The notes beneath the pieces were generated by a model. It was given only the letters and a program-made list of their open reading frames with translations. It had not been told where the DNA came from and did not search any database. Shown piece after piece: positions 1-8,845 of a DNA stretch of 64,000 nt (position 1 is the stretch's first letter; every line of letters begins with the position of its first letter). Location: the NCBI RefSeq assembly GCF_003028575.1, contig NZ_PYUD01000001.1:744001-808000 (forward strand). Reading direction: 5' to 3'. The stretch is from Halomonas urumqiensis (GTDB taxonomy: Bacteria; Pseudomonadota; Gammaproteobacteria; Pseudomonadales; Halomonadaceae). The position numbers and the translations under genes are program-made.

Positions 1-8
1 AATAAGAT

Positions 9-37
9 TTGACCTGCGCCAGGCGAAAGCGCATGAT
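9..37 (+). promoter_or_regulatory. Likely sigma-70 promoter of the cold-shock gene
   Basis: A TTGACC element at 9-14 is followed after 17 bases by CATGAT at 32-37. Transcription from here would give an untranslated leader of roughly 130 bases before the start codon at 178, the long-leader arrangement typical of cspA-type mRNAs. This is a consensus match by eye only. Confidence 0.5.
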
Positions 38-177
38 GCGTGCAGTTGGTTAGCAAGTCGAACATCGCAAGTGGTCATCGAAACGCTCAGGCATCGATTT
101 CCCGGTGAAAAGTTTCTTGTTTTACCCACTGCAACTCGGGTATCTCCCGGCAAATCAATGCTATTGAGGAATTCATC

Positions 178-384
178 ATGGCTACCGGTACCGTCAAGTG
201 GTTCAACGACACCAAAGGCTTCGGCTTCATTTCTCCGGACGACAACGGTGACGACCTGTTCGCTCACTTCTCCGAGATCAAGGCTGACGGCTTCAAGTCT
301 CTGCAGGACGGCCAGAAGGTTTCCTTCGACGTCACTCAGGGCAAGAAAGGCCTCCAGGCTTCCAACATCCAGGTCATCGGCTAA
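178..384 (+). CDS. CspA-family cold-shock protein
   Basis: A 68-residue single cold-shock domain, the usual length for CspA-type RNA chaperones that bind single-stranded RNA or DNA and melt mRNA secondary structure. The start [11 protein letters not shown], the RNP1-type KGFGFI and the RNP2-type DLFAHF segments are all visible. A Shine-Dalgarno GAGGA lies nine bases before the ATG. It has its own promoter, long leader and terminator, so it is monocistronic. Such leaders often act as RNA thermosensors, but whether this copy is cold-induced cannot be told from sequence. Confidence 0.95.
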   Translation: MATGTVKWFNDTKGFGFISPDDNGDDLFAHFSEIKADGFKSLQDGQKVSFDVTQGKKGLQASNIQVIG

Positions 385-424
385 CTGCCATTTGATCTTG
401 ATGTGACTGCCCAAGGGTAGTCGG

Positions 425-450
425 AAAAGGCCCGCGCAAGCGGGCCTTTT
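425..450 (+). terminator. Rho-independent terminator of the cold-shock gene
   Basis: An 11-bp perfect stem (425-435 pairs with 440-450) with a GCAA loop. The 3' arm ends in TTTT and the 5' arm begins with AAAA. It sits 40 bases after the stop codon. Confidence 0.9.
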
Positions 451-493
451 CGTGTGTGCGTGGTTTGTATATCTCCATATCGAATAGATGAAT

Positions 494-515
494 TTCTAAA
501 AATAACTTTTTAGAA
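494..515. repeat. AT-only inverted repeat upstream of the permease gene
   Basis: Two perfect 9-bp arms (TTCTAAAAA and TTTTTAGAA) flank a 4-bp centre, about 65 bp before the permease start. It could be a regulator operator or part of an AT-rich promoter. No regulator gene is adjacent to suggest which protein binds. Confidence 0.45.
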
Positions 516-581
516 TATAGGTGAGGCGTCACAATGGCTCGGTTGTCACCGTGTGCCACCTTGTGATCGGACTCGTAACCT

Positions 582-2351
582 ATGCCTCTGGACGCCTGGA
601 TATCCCTCGTCGTCGTGACAGCCGTGTTTCCACTGATGGCGTTCACTCGCCTTGGGTCGGACATGGTGTTGATGGGCGCGCTGGTCGTGCTGTTGACCCT
701 CGGGGTCGTCGATCCGAGCCAGGCGCTTGGTGGCTTCTCGAGCACTGGCTTGTTCACCGTGGCTTTCATGTACGTGCTGGTTACCGCCATTCGCGAGACC
801 GGTGGCATCGATTTGATCATCCGCCATGTGCTGGGGCGGCCGAGCGGCGAGGCCCGCGTGATGTCGCGCCTGTTGCTGCCGGTGGCGTCGCTCAGCGGCT
901 TTCTCAACAATACCCCGGTGGTGGCGACCTACATTCCAGCGGTGCTGAGCTGGAGCCGACGTATCGGCGTGCCGGCCCACCGCCTGCTGATGCCATTGAG
1001 TTTCGCATCCATCCTCGGTGGCACTATCACGCTGTTCGGCACCAGCACCAATCTGGTGGTGCATGGCTTGCTGGTAGAGCGTGACCCCACGCTTGCCATG
1101 GGGCTTTTCGACATCGCCTGGGTAGGGGTTCCAGTGGCCATCGTTGGCCTCATCTACCTGATCCTGGTGGGGCCAGCCCTGTTGCCGGCGCGCCGCGGGG
1201 CGGCAGAGGTCTTCGAAAACCCTCGCGAGTTCACCATCGAGATGGAAGTGGATCCTTCGGGTCCGCTGGTCGATCGCACGGTGGAGAAGGCGGGGCTGCG
1301 CCACCTGCAACAGCTGTTCCTGGTGGAGATCGAGCGCGAGGGCAACATCGTCAGTGTGGTCGGGCCAGGGGAGCGCCTCAAGGGCGGTGATCGGCTGGTG
1401 TTCGCCGGCACCAGCGAAGGGGCGGTAGAGCTTCAGCAGGTGCGCGGTCTGATTCCCTCCCGACAAGGCGAGTCGAGCCTGGAGAAGGACTTCACGGAGC
1501 GTCGCCTGGTCGAGGCGGTGGTGTCCAATCAGTGCCAGTTCATTGGCCAGCGAATTCGCGATGGCCATTTTCGTACGCTTTACGGTGCCTCCGTACTGGC
1601 GGTTTGCCGCGGGGGTGAGCGAGTGCCCGGCAACCTTGGCCAGGTTCGCCTGCAGCCGGCGGATGTGTTGCTGTTGGAAGCGCGACCACCGTTCATCGAG
1701 CGGCATCGCCAGTCCCGGGATTTTCTGCTGATCAGCCAGGTCAATGGGGCGGCCCGGCCGGTGCATGAGAAGGCGTGGCTTGCCTGGAGCATCCTGGTCG
1801 GGGTGGTGGTGCTGGCCGCCGTTGGCGTCATGAGCATCATGAATGCCGCCATGCTGGGGGCGGCATTGGCGGTCGTCAGCGGTTGCTGCACGGTGGGGGC
1901 GGCCAAACGCGGGCTCGACACCCAGGTGCTTCTGACCATCGCGGCCTCGTTCGGGCTTGGCGCGGCTCTGGATAGCTCGGGTGCCGCGGCGGTGCTCGCC
2001 AGTGGTGTACTGGGGCTTGCCGGCAGCAATCCCTGGGTGTTGCTGGTGGCGGTCTACGTGCTGGTGACGCTTCTGACCTCGGTGGTGACCAACAATGCCG
2101 CGGCGGTGATCACCTTTCCCATCGTCATGGCAAGCGCGGATAGCCTGGGGGTCAATCCGATGCCCTTCGTGGTGGCGGTAATGTTCGCTGCCTCGGCGAG
2201 CTTTCTGACCCCCATCGGCTATCAGACCAACCTGATGGTGCACGGCCCGGGTGGGTATCACTTCGTCGATTTCCTGCGTGTGGGTGGATTGCTCAACCTG
2301 CTCACGGCAGTGGTGGCATTGGCGTTGATTCCATTGGTCTGGCCATTCTGA
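582..2351 (+). CDS. SLC13/DASS-type permease with two TrkA-C (RCK_C) domains
   Basis: A 589-residue integral membrane transporter. The N-terminal part (about 1-200) and C-terminal part (about 390-589) are strings of hydrophobic helices carrying the paired family motifs around FLNNTPVVATYIP and TNLVVHG, then VVTNNAAAVITFP and PIGYQTNLMVHG, which form the two-fold repeat binding Na+ and an anion. Two cytoplasmic TrkA-C domains (about 205-290 and 300-385) interrupt them, as in the SLC13 group often annotated as sulfate or dicarboxylate permeases. The substrate cannot be assigned. The Shine-Dalgarno signal before this ATG is weak, so the exact start is uncertain. Confidence 0.88.
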   Translation: MPLDAWISLVVVTAVFPLMAFTRLGSDMVLMGALVVLLTLGVVDPSQALGGFSSTGLFTVAFMYVLVTAIRETGGIDLIIRHVLGRPSGEARVMSRLLLPVASLSGFLNNTPVVATYIPAVLSWSRRIGVPAHRLLMPLSFASILGGTITLFGTSTNLVVHGLLVERDPTLAMGLFDIAWVGVPVAIVGLIYLILVGPALLPARRGAAEVFENPREFTIEMEVDPSGPLVDRTVEKAGLRHLQQLFLVEIEREGNIVSVVGPGERLKGGDRLVFAGTSEGAVELQQVRGLIPSRQGESSLEKDFTERRLVEAVVSNQCQFIGQRIRDGHFRTLYGASVLAVCRGGERVPGNLGQVRLQPADVLLLEARPPFIERHRQSRDFLLISQVNGAARPVHEKAWLAWSILVGVVVLAAVGVMSIMNAAMLGAALAVVSGCCTVGAAKRGLDTQVLLTIAASFGLGAALDSSGAAAVLASGVLGLAGSNPWVLLVAVYVLVTLLTSVVTNNAAAVITFPIVMASADSLGVNPMPFVVAVMFAASASFLTPIGYQTNLMVHGPGGYHFVDFLRVGGLLNLLTAVVALALIPLVWPF

Positions 2352-2446
2352 GCGCATGTGGTGGCGTGCTTCTCGCCCAGTGGCGGCGATTGCGTTAGGG
2401 TGACGAGCTTTGCAATGTCGTCTTATCCACCAATGGGAACCCGACC

Positions 2447-3112
2447 ATGAGCCAACCCGGCGAGTTGTTCATCGAGCCACGTAACGGCAAATCCGCGGAT
2501 GCCTGTGTGTTCATTCTTCACGGCCTGGGTGCCGATGGGCATGACTTCGAGCCACTGGTGCCGGCACTGGCGTTGCCTTCCGACGCCTCCGTGCGCTTCA
2601 TCATGCCCCATGCCCCAAGGCTTCCGGTGACCATCAATGGGGGCATGGTGATGCCCGCCTGGTACGACCTTCTGGAGATGAACCTCGGTCGCCGCGTGGA
2701 TGAGCCGCAGCTCAAGGCCTCGGCGAAGCGCATTCAGGAACTGATTCGTGAGCAGATCGAGACAGGCATCGACAGTCGCCGCATCATCCTGGCGGGCTTT
2801 TCCCAGGGGGGGGCTGTGGCCTACCAGGCAGCGCTCTCCTTCGAGAAGCCGTTGGGTGGCTTGCTGGCCATGTCGACCTACTTCGCGACTGCAGACAGCA
2901 TCGAGCTTGCCGAGGCCAACCGTGAACTGCCGATCGAGGTTCATCACGGCTCTTTCGACCCGGTGGTGCCCGAGGCGCTGGGGCGTGAAGGCTTCGATGC
3001 GGTCAAGGCCAAGGGGTATCCGGCGAATTATCGTCTTTACCCCATGGCCCACGCATTGTGTCCCCAGCAGATCGCCGATATCGGCAAGTGGCTGACGCAA
3101 CGCCTGGCCTGA
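2447..3112 (+). CDS. Alpha/beta-hydrolase carboxylesterase (phospholipase/carboxylesterase family)
   Basis: A 221-residue cytosolic esterase of the family that includes Pseudomonas carboxylesterase II and acyl-protein thioesterases. The nucleophile elbow GFSQGG puts the catalytic serine at residue 119. Asp171 (SFDPVVP) and His202 (PMAHALC) complete the triad, and HGLGADGHDF near residue 25 gives the oxyanion-hole loop. Length is normal for the family. It lies alone between the permease and the diguanylate cyclase on the same strand, with a GGGAAC ribosome-binding site. It should hydrolyse short acyl esters; the natural substrate is unknown. Confidence 0.9.
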   Translation: MSQPGELFIEPRNGKSADACVFILHGLGADGHDFEPLVPALALPSDASVRFIMPHAPRLPVTINGGMVMPAWYDLLEMNLGRRVDEPQLKASAKRIQELIREQIETGIDSRRIILAGFSQGGAVAYQAALSFEKPLGGLLAMSTYFATADSIELAEANRELPIEVHHGSFDPVVPEALGREGFDAVKAKGYPANYRLYPMAHALCPQQIADIGKWLTQRLA

Positions 3113-3270
3113 AACGTGCTGGGCCACCCCCTTGCCAGGCGACGACGTTGACGAGAGTGGTGTGTGCCACGGAATTGTGGGGTAGGCTTGTTGGACGGGG
3201 CTCCAGTCCTGCGAATCAAGGCCGTTAGAGGCTGATCCACTGTCTTCGTCGGGCAATCCCAGGGTGGGAC

Positions 3271-4611
3271 ATGAACAGTATCAGGGACACATGGCGAAAG
3301 TGGCGTTTCGGTGAGGGCGCGGCCCAGGTCGAACAAGCCCTGGGTGACCGGTTACTCGGTCGTTACCCTGGGGTGGTCATGCTACTCGATGACTCCGGTG
3401 TGGTGCGTCATGTCAATCCACACTTCGAGCGTTATGCCGGGCATTCCGCGCAACAATTGATCGGGCGGCGTGCCACGTTGCTCGACATCGACCCCCTGCA
3501 TGGTGAGTTCGCCCGTGCCATCGCCGGTTGTGTCACCACGCGCGAACCCTGGGAAGGGGTGCTGATGTGTCGGCGTGATGATGGGCAGTTGATTCACCAG
3601 GCCACCACCATCACCCCTTTGGCGTCTTCGAACGGTACTGAGTTGCGTCTGTTAGTCGTCCAGCATGACGTCAGCGCGGTTCGGGAACTCGGGATCAAGG
3701 ATCACTTTCGCCTTTCCTGGCTCGAGAGTTCAGTGGCACACATTCCCGGCGTGCTGTTCCGCCTGCGCCAGGATGTCAATGGGAAGCTGGAGTTCCTGTT
3801 CGCAAGCCAGGGTATCGAAACCCTGTGCGGTCTTACCGCGGAGGGGGTGATGGCCGATGCCCAGCTATTGCTGGGGCGTGTGATGGCCAGGGATCGACAG
3901 CGTCTCGCGACTTCGCTGGTCCAGTCCGCGGTCAGTCTCGAGCCCTGGCGGCTGGAGTTCAGGCTGACACTGGCCGATGGCATCCACTGGCTTGAAGGTC
4001 GCGGCAAGCCGTTGCGACATCGTGATGGCGCAACGCTCTGGGATGGCCTGTTGATCGATATCAGCGAACGTAAGGAAGTCGAACAGCGCGTCCAACGCCT
4101 GGTAGGAACCGATATGCTGACCGGTGCGCTCAATCGTCGCGCTTTCTTCGAGCAGGGTGAGGCGGCGTTGTCGCGCGCGCGGCGCAAAGGGGGGCGGTTG
4201 CCGCTGGCGATGCTTGATCTGGATCATTTCAAGGCACTCAATGATACCTACGGCCATGCGGTGGGCGATATGGCGCTGGAAACTTTCGCCATGACCTGCC
4301 GGGACTGTCTGCGCCCTTACGACCTGTTTGCACGAATCGGCGGCGAGGAATTCGTGGTGATGCTGGTGGACAGTGACCCCGAGGAGGCAGAGACCGTTCT
4401 TGAACGTCTCCGCCGCGCCGTGGAAGGCATCGAGCTTGATATCGAAGAAAAGGTGATCCGCTTCACGGTCAGTATTGGCCTGACCATCCTTGAGCCCTCG
4501 GGGAGCCTCGAAGCGGCGCTTACGCGGGCCGACAGAGCGCTTTATCTGGCCAAGGACGGCGGTCGCAACCGCATCTCCACATCCACTGAGCAGAACACCT
4601 CTCGAGTGTAA
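3271..4611 (+). CDS. Diguanylate cyclase with two PAS domains (PAS-PAS-GGDEF)
   Basis: A 446-residue sensor enzyme that should make cyclic di-GMP from two GTP. The first PAS domain covers about 25-135 and a second PAS/PAC unit about 145-275 (LLIDISERKEVEQRV is a PAC end). The GGDEF domain follows: GTDMLTGALNRRAFF marks its start, LDHFKALNDTYGH contains metal-binding residues, and the active-site signature GGEEF is at 357-361. The RPYD at 348-351, five residues upstream, is an intact product-inhibition I-site. No membrane segment is evident, so sensing is probably cytoplasmic. c-di-GMP would be relevant to the pga exopolysaccharide genes at the window end, but that link is inference. Confidence 0.93.
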   Translation: MNSIRDTWRKWRFGEGAAQVEQALGDRLLGRYPGVVMLLDDSGVVRHVNPHFERYAGHSAQQLIGRRATLLDIDPLHGEFARAIAGCVTTREPWEGVLMCRRDDGQLIHQATTITPLASSNGTELRLLVVQHDVSAVRELGIKDHFRLSWLESSVAHIPGVLFRLRQDVNGKLEFLFASQGIETLCGLTAEGVMADAQLLLGRVMARDRQRLATSLVQSAVSLEPWRLEFRLTLADGIHWLEGRGKPLRHRDGATLWDGLLIDISERKEVEQRVQRLVGTDMLTGALNRRAFFEQGEAALSRARRKGGRLPLAMLDLDHFKALNDTYGHAVGDMALETFAMTCRDCLRPYDLFARIGGEEFVVMLVDSDPEEAETVLERLRRAVEGIELDIEEKVIRFTVSIGLTILEPSGSLEAALTRADRALYLAKDGGRNRISTSTEQNTSRV

Positions 4612-4735
4612 CGCTCGGCCCGGCAATCAGGAGGTCGGGTGCCTTGTCTTGAAGAACCTCGGATCATCCCCATGAAGGTAGGGTCGGCATGGCGTTTCCC
4701 GGTCATGTCGCGTACTCACTCATGGAGGTATCAGC

Positions 4736-4957
4736 ATGACAGGGTTATCCACGGATTTCCGTTTGCCTGTTGCCTGCCCTACCTGCGGCAGTCATCGTAT
4801 GCGCGTCTCGCAGGTCAGGAATCCTGACGACAAGGTGTTTTGCGCCTCCTGCACCCGTTATGTCTGCCTGTATCACGAGGCCTGCAAGGTGATCGATCGG
4901 GGCCCTGGCAGCGAAAGCGAGGCGTTGATAGAAGCGGCAGCCAACCGCAAAGGCTGA
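4736..4957 (+). CDS. Small zinc-ribbon-like protein of unknown function
   Basis: A 73-residue protein with two Cys pairs, CPTCG near residue 14 and CASC near residue 36, spaced like a C2C2 zinc ribbon. A further cysteine lies just after (YVCLYHEAC). A strong GGAGG Shine-Dalgarno seven bases before the ATG supports real translation. It sits alone between the diguanylate cyclase and the convergent phoH gene. I do not recognise a named family; a nucleic-acid or protein-interaction role would be a guess. Confidence 0.7.
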   Translation: MTGLSTDFRLPVACPTCGSHRMRVSQVRNPDDKVFCASCTRYVCLYHEACKVIDRGPGSESEALIEAAANRKG

Positions 4958-5038
4958 AGCTGGCAGCCAATTCAACAACTGCCCGCAGACGCGGCCTGAG
5001 GGCAGGGTGGTCAAAGGCACGGTCTTGAGTGAAAGGGA

Positions 5039-6448
5039 TCAGAGCAATTCTTCGCCGGCAAGCGCCAGCCGGGAGCGCTCCACGCTCTTCAAGGTCACAT
5101 GGCCGCCGTGGGGCCAATCACGGAAGCGCTGCACGAGTGCCGCCATGCCGCAGGTATTGGCGGTGAGGTAAGGGGTGTCGATCTGGCCGACATTGCCCAG
5201 GCAGACGATCTTGGTATTGCGCCCGGCCCGGGTGACCAGCGACTTGAGCTGTTTGGGAGTGAAGTTCTGGGCCTCGTCGATGATCAGGAAGGTGTCGTTC
5301 AGCGTTCGCCCACGCATGAAGCCTGGCGCACGAATCTGAACGCGAGACCCCAGCAGTTGGCGGGTGGCGCCATTGTCCCAGCTGGATTCGCCATTCTCGT
5401 CGCGCAGCAGGTTGTCCATGTTGTCGTGGAAGGCGCCCATCCACGGCGACATCTTCTCCTCCTCCGTACCGGGCAGAAAGCCGATATCCTCGCTCATGGT
5501 AATAGGCGCCCGGGTGAACACGATTCGCTCGAAGCGCTTGGTGTCGAGGGTCTGCTGGAAGGCCGCGGCAAGGGTCATGAAGGTCTTGCCGGTGCCGGCG
5601 CTGCCGGCGATGGTCACCAGGTCGATGTCGTCGTCCATCAGCAGGTTGAGGGTAAAGTTCTGCCGACTGTCGTGAGCATGAACCCCCCAGACGCTGGCGC
5701 CGTGGCGATAGTTGGTGAGCAGTTCCAGGGTGGCACGGTGCGGGGCCAGTTCCCGCACGATGGCCTCGAAGCTGGCCTCGTCATTGTTGTCGGACACCAG
5801 CATGCCCAGATGCCATTCAGCGGGAATCTCACCGGCCAGGTGGTAGATCACACGCTGTTCGTGGCGCTCTACCGTGACATCCAGTGCCAGGCCGTTCCAC
5901 AGGCCACTGCTCTGACCTTCGGTGTCCGGGTAGACCCGTACGCCGTCGAGCATGGCATCGGCATCGTCGAACACCCGGTCGTTGAGGTAATCCTCCACCG
6001 GCACGCCTAGGGCGGCGGCCTTGACGCGCAGGTTGATGTCCTTGGTGACCAGGATCACCGAGGCATCGGCGCGTTCACGGCGCAGTCGGCAAGTCTCGGC
6101 CAGGATACGGTTGTCGGGGCTGTCGGAGAGTGGCTCCAGTTGTTCCAGGTCACGGTAGCAGAGCAGGCGCAGACGGCCTTCGGGGCCGGTGAGGCGAGGG
6201 ATCGGAATGCCCTCGCGGATCTGCTCCAGGTCGACGTTGGCGGTGAGGTCGGACAGGGTGCGACTGACCTGACGGGCGGTACGGGCGATTTCGCGAATAC
6301 CGTTCTTGTGCTTGTCGAGCTCCTCGAGCACGGTCATGGGAATGACCACTTCATGCTCGTCGAACTGGTAGAGGGCGGCGGGGTCGTGAATCAGGACATT
6401 GGTGTCCAGCACGTACAGACGGGTGGCTTTCTTGTCGATGCGTACCAT
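5039..6448 (-). CDS. PhoH family ATPase with N-terminal PIN domain
   Basis: A 469-residue PIN-PhoH fusion, a pairing associated with RNA unwinding and cleavage. The PIN domain (about 10-150) starts with the acidic YVLDTNVLIHD strand and carries further acidic residues (EELDKH, DNRILAE). The PhoH ATPase at about 230-469 has Walker A GSAGTGKT and Walker B LIIDEAQN. I chose the ATG at 6448 because AGGAG lies ten bases upstream. Two in-frame ATGs further upstream (6472 and 6505) lack a ribosome-binding site and only add a low-complexity leader. It is divergent from the CDGSH/glutamate synthase gene. Confidence 0.92.
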   Translation of the reverse strand: MVRIDKKATRLYVLDTNVLIHDPAALYQFDEHEVVIPMTVLEELDKHKNGIREIARTARQVSRTLSDLTANVDLEQIREGIPIPRLTGPEGRLRLLCYRDLEQLEPLSDSPDNRILAETCRLRRERADASVILVTKDINLRVKAAALGVPVEDYLNDRVFDDADAMLDGVRVYPDTEGQSSGLWNGLALDVTVERHEQRVIYHLAGEIPAEWHLGMLVSDNNDEASFEAIVRELAPHRATLELLTNYRHGASVWGVHAHDSRQNFTLNLLMDDDIDLVTIAGSAGTGKTFMTLAAAFQQTLDTKRFERIVFTRAPITMSEDIGFLPGTEEEKMSPWMGAFHDNMDNLLRDENGESSWDNGATRQLLGSRVQIRAPGFMRGRTLNDTFLIIDEAQNFTPKQLKSLVTRAGRNTKIVCLGNVGQIDTPYLTANTCGMAALVQRFRDWPHGGHVTLKSVERSRLALAGEELL

Positions 6449-6856
6449 CGGCGCAGCACTCCTGCTCGTCATCGGGGTGTCGTCTTTCCGACACTGCCGG
6501 CGCACGATGTCAGGGAGATGACAGGGGCGAGGGCCGTGTCGTACTGCCTGGCGAGTCGCTTCACCTCCTATTGTTCGACAGCAACTCCGCGGGTAATGCT
6601 CAACCAGCGGGTCATGCCGTCACGATGTCAGTATATTCATTTCAGCACGTGCGCTTCAGCATGGTTGCCATTCATCGTTGCTGCAATGCAATACATGACG
6701 TGGCACTCAACGCTGTATCAGCGAGAGGCGTGATGGCCCACTCAGACAGGTCGGTGGGTGGGCATGGCGACAGAGCCTTGCCTTAGCGTCTATGTTGATA
6801 GGCGCACCATCGCCCAGGTTGGCGAAGTCAGTTCACTCGAATCAAGGCGACCCGTG
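6449..6856. other. Divergent intergenic region, phoH / CDGSH-glutamate synthase
   Basis: About 400 bp that must contain promoters for both flanking genes. I see no convincing gene, terminator or strong palindrome. Open frames here read as extensions of the neighbours without ribosome-binding sites. Confidence 0.4.
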
Positions 6857-8425
6857 ATGAGCAACCCCGTCATATCCGATAACAAACCGATCAAGGTCTC
6901 GCTCGACAAGGGCGAGGAGTATTACTTCTGCATGTGTGGGCGCTCCAGCGACCAACCGTTCTGCGATGGCTCCCATGCGGGCACCGGTTTCACGCCCAAG
7001 GCGTTCGTACCCGATGAGAGCGGCGATGCCTACCTGTGCCGCTGCAAGCATTCCGCTGACCTGCCTTACTGCGATGGTACCCACAAGACCTTCAGCGCCG
7101 ACCAGGTGGGCAAGCCAGGACCTGATGATGCGGCAAGCGACAAAGCCGAGAAAGACAGTGACAAGCGCGATGCAATGCCCAGCGCCAAGGCCACCCCGGA
7201 AGAGCCAACGGTGGAATTCATTCATCGCCTGGCCGAGGAAGGGCTCGAGAAGATGGGCCGCCACGGGCCGCTCAGCGCCATGGGTGTCCCACGCCATACG
7301 CTGCCGCACTGGGACGACCTGCAGGTGATGGTGGCGCAAATGGCTACCCGGCCATTGATGGAGGATGCCGCCGTCGATACCGAGCTTGTGATCGGGCCTG
7401 AGGCGAAGAGGCCGTTGACCCTGAAGCGACCGCTGTTCGTCTCCGACATGAGTTTCGGGGCGCTCTCCGAAGAGGCCAAGATTGCCCTGGCACGTGGAGC
7501 GGAAATGGCCGGCACCGGGATCTGCTCGGGAGAGGGCGGCATGCTGCCGGAGGAGCAGGCCGAGAACTCGCGCTACTTCTATGAGCTTGCCAGTGCCAAG
7601 TTCGGCTACGAGGAATCCCTGTTGAGCCGTGTGCAGTGCTTCCACTTCAAGGGCGGGCAAGGCGCCAAGACCGGCACGGGCGGGCACCTGCCGGGCATCA
7701 AGAATACCCGGCGGATCGCCGAAGTGCGCGGCTTGCAGGAGGGTTCCGATGCCGTGTCGCCACCGACCTTCGAGGATCTCGTCTCGGTGAAGGATTTCAG
7801 GCGCTTCGCCGACCGCGTCAGGGAGATCACCGGCGGCATTCCGATCGGCTTCAAGCTCAGTGCCAATCATATCGAGCGCGATATCCAGTTCGCCCTCGAT
7901 GCCAGTGCCGACTACATCATCCTGGATGGCCGTGGCGGTGCCACCGGGGCGGCGCCCGAAATGTTCCGCGACCATATCAGCGTGCCGACCATTCCGGCGC
8001 TGGCGCGCGCCCGTCGCTACCTGGATGAGCAGGGCGCCAGTGGTCGGGTGACCCTGATCATCACTGGCGGCCTGCGCGTGCCGATCGACTTCGTCAAGGC
8101 GCTGGCGCTGGGGGCCGATGGCATTGCGCTTGCCAACAGCGCCATCCAGGCCGTCGGCTGCGTCGGGGCCCGGATGTGCAATACCAACAACTGTCCCGCC
8201 GGCATCGCGACCCAGAAGGAATCGCTGCGCAAGCGGCTCGATGTCGATCACTCAGCGCGGCGCCTGGCGAACTTCCTCGAGGCGTCCACCGAATTGATGA
8301 AGGTGATGGCGCGTGCCTGTGGTCATGATGCATTGGGCAAGTTCCAGAACGAGGACCTGGCCACCTGGGATGCCGACATGGCGCGTCTTTCTGGCGTCAG
8401 GTATGCGGGCTTCACGGACCTCTGA
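6857..8425 (+). CDS. Two CDGSH iron-sulfur domains fused to an FMN-binding glutamate synthase domain
   Basis: A 522-residue fusion. Residues 1-95 carry two CDGSH [2Fe-2S] motifs, CMCGRSSDQPFCDGSH and CRCKHSADLPYCDGTH, each with the three Cys and one His of mitoNEET-type clusters. A Lys/Asp-rich linker (about 95-145) leads to a glutamate synthase central/FMN barrel domain with GGQGAKTGTGGHLPG, the FMN-phosphate region ILDGRGGATGAAP and the [3Fe-4S] signature CNTNNCPAGIAT. The amidotransferase domain of GltB is absent, so this is not a complete GOGAT. A redox reaction on an amino acid or related substrate is inferred. The ATG at 6857 has AAGGCGA upstream; a longer upstream frame lacks support. 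Confidence 0.88.
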   Translation: MSNPVISDNKPIKVSLDKGEEYYFCMCGRSSDQPFCDGSHAGTGFTPKAFVPDESGDAYLCRCKHSADLPYCDGTHKTFSADQVGKPGPDDAASDKAEKDSDKRDAMPSAKATPEEPTVEFIHRLAEEGLEKMGRHGPLSAMGVPRHTLPHWDDLQVMVAQMATRPLMEDAAVDTELVIGPEAKRPLTLKRPLFVSDMSFGALSEEAKIALARGAEMAGTGICSGEGGMLPEEQAENSRYFYELASAKFGYEESLLSRVQCFHFKGGQGAKTGTGGHLPGIKNTRRIAEVRGLQEGSDAVSPPTFEDLVSVKDFRRFADRVREITGGIPIGFKLSANHIERDIQFALDASADYIILDGRGGATGAAPEMFRDHISVPTIPALARARRYLDEQGASGRVTLIITGGLRVPIDFVKALALGADGIALANSAIQAVGCVGARMCNTNNCPAGIATQKESLRKRLDVDHSARRLANFLEASTELMKVMARACGHDALGKFQNEDLATWDADMARLSGVRYAGFTDL

Positions 8426-8459
8426 CGCCCGGTTCCCGCATTGTCATGGACCCCGGCGG

Positions 8460-8834
8460 TCAGGCCTGGATCATCACCGCCTCGCCCTTGAAGCACACCG
8501 GCCAGGTGCGCAGGCGCAGGCCGGGGTTCTCCAGGCACTGGCCGTCGCCGAGGCGATAGTGCTGCTTGTAGAGGGGGGAGGCGACCACTTGTTGACCCTT
8601 CAGGTCGCCGATGATGCCGCGTGCGATCACATTGGCCCCGGCGATGGGGTCGTGGTGGTCGATGGCGTAAAGCTCCTGCTCCTGGCCGGGAATATAGAAG
8701 ATGGCGACCTGGGCGGGCCCCTCGTGGGTCTCGACCCAGGCGGCGATGCCGGAGTGGGGAACCAGGTCGTCACGGGTGCAAAGGTGTTGCCAGGCTTGGG
8801 TCATGGTCTTGGCTGCTGCAGTTGCGGTGGTCAT
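8460..8834 (-). CDS. nirD: Assimilatory nitrite reductase small subunit
   Basis: A 124-residue NirD-type subunit with a Rieske-like fold but without the Cys/His cluster ligands, as is normal for NirD. It partners NirB in the NADH-dependent six-electron reduction of nitrite to ammonium in the cytoplasm. Recognisable segments are CTRDDLVPHSGIAAWV near the start and ARGIIGDLKGQQVVASPLYKQHY with the following GxC-like loop. It starts 11 bases after the nirB stop with AAGGA upstream, so it is the last gene of the reductase-nirB-nirD operon. The next gene downstream is convergent. Confidence 0.95.
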   Translation of the reverse strand: MTTATAAAKTMTQAWQHLCTRDDLVPHSGIAAWVETHEGPAQVAIFYIPGQEQELYAIDHHDPIAGANVIARGIIGDLKGQQVVASPLYKQHYRLGDGQCLENPGLRLRTWPVCFKGEAVMIQA

Positions 8835-8845
8835 GGTTTTTTCCT

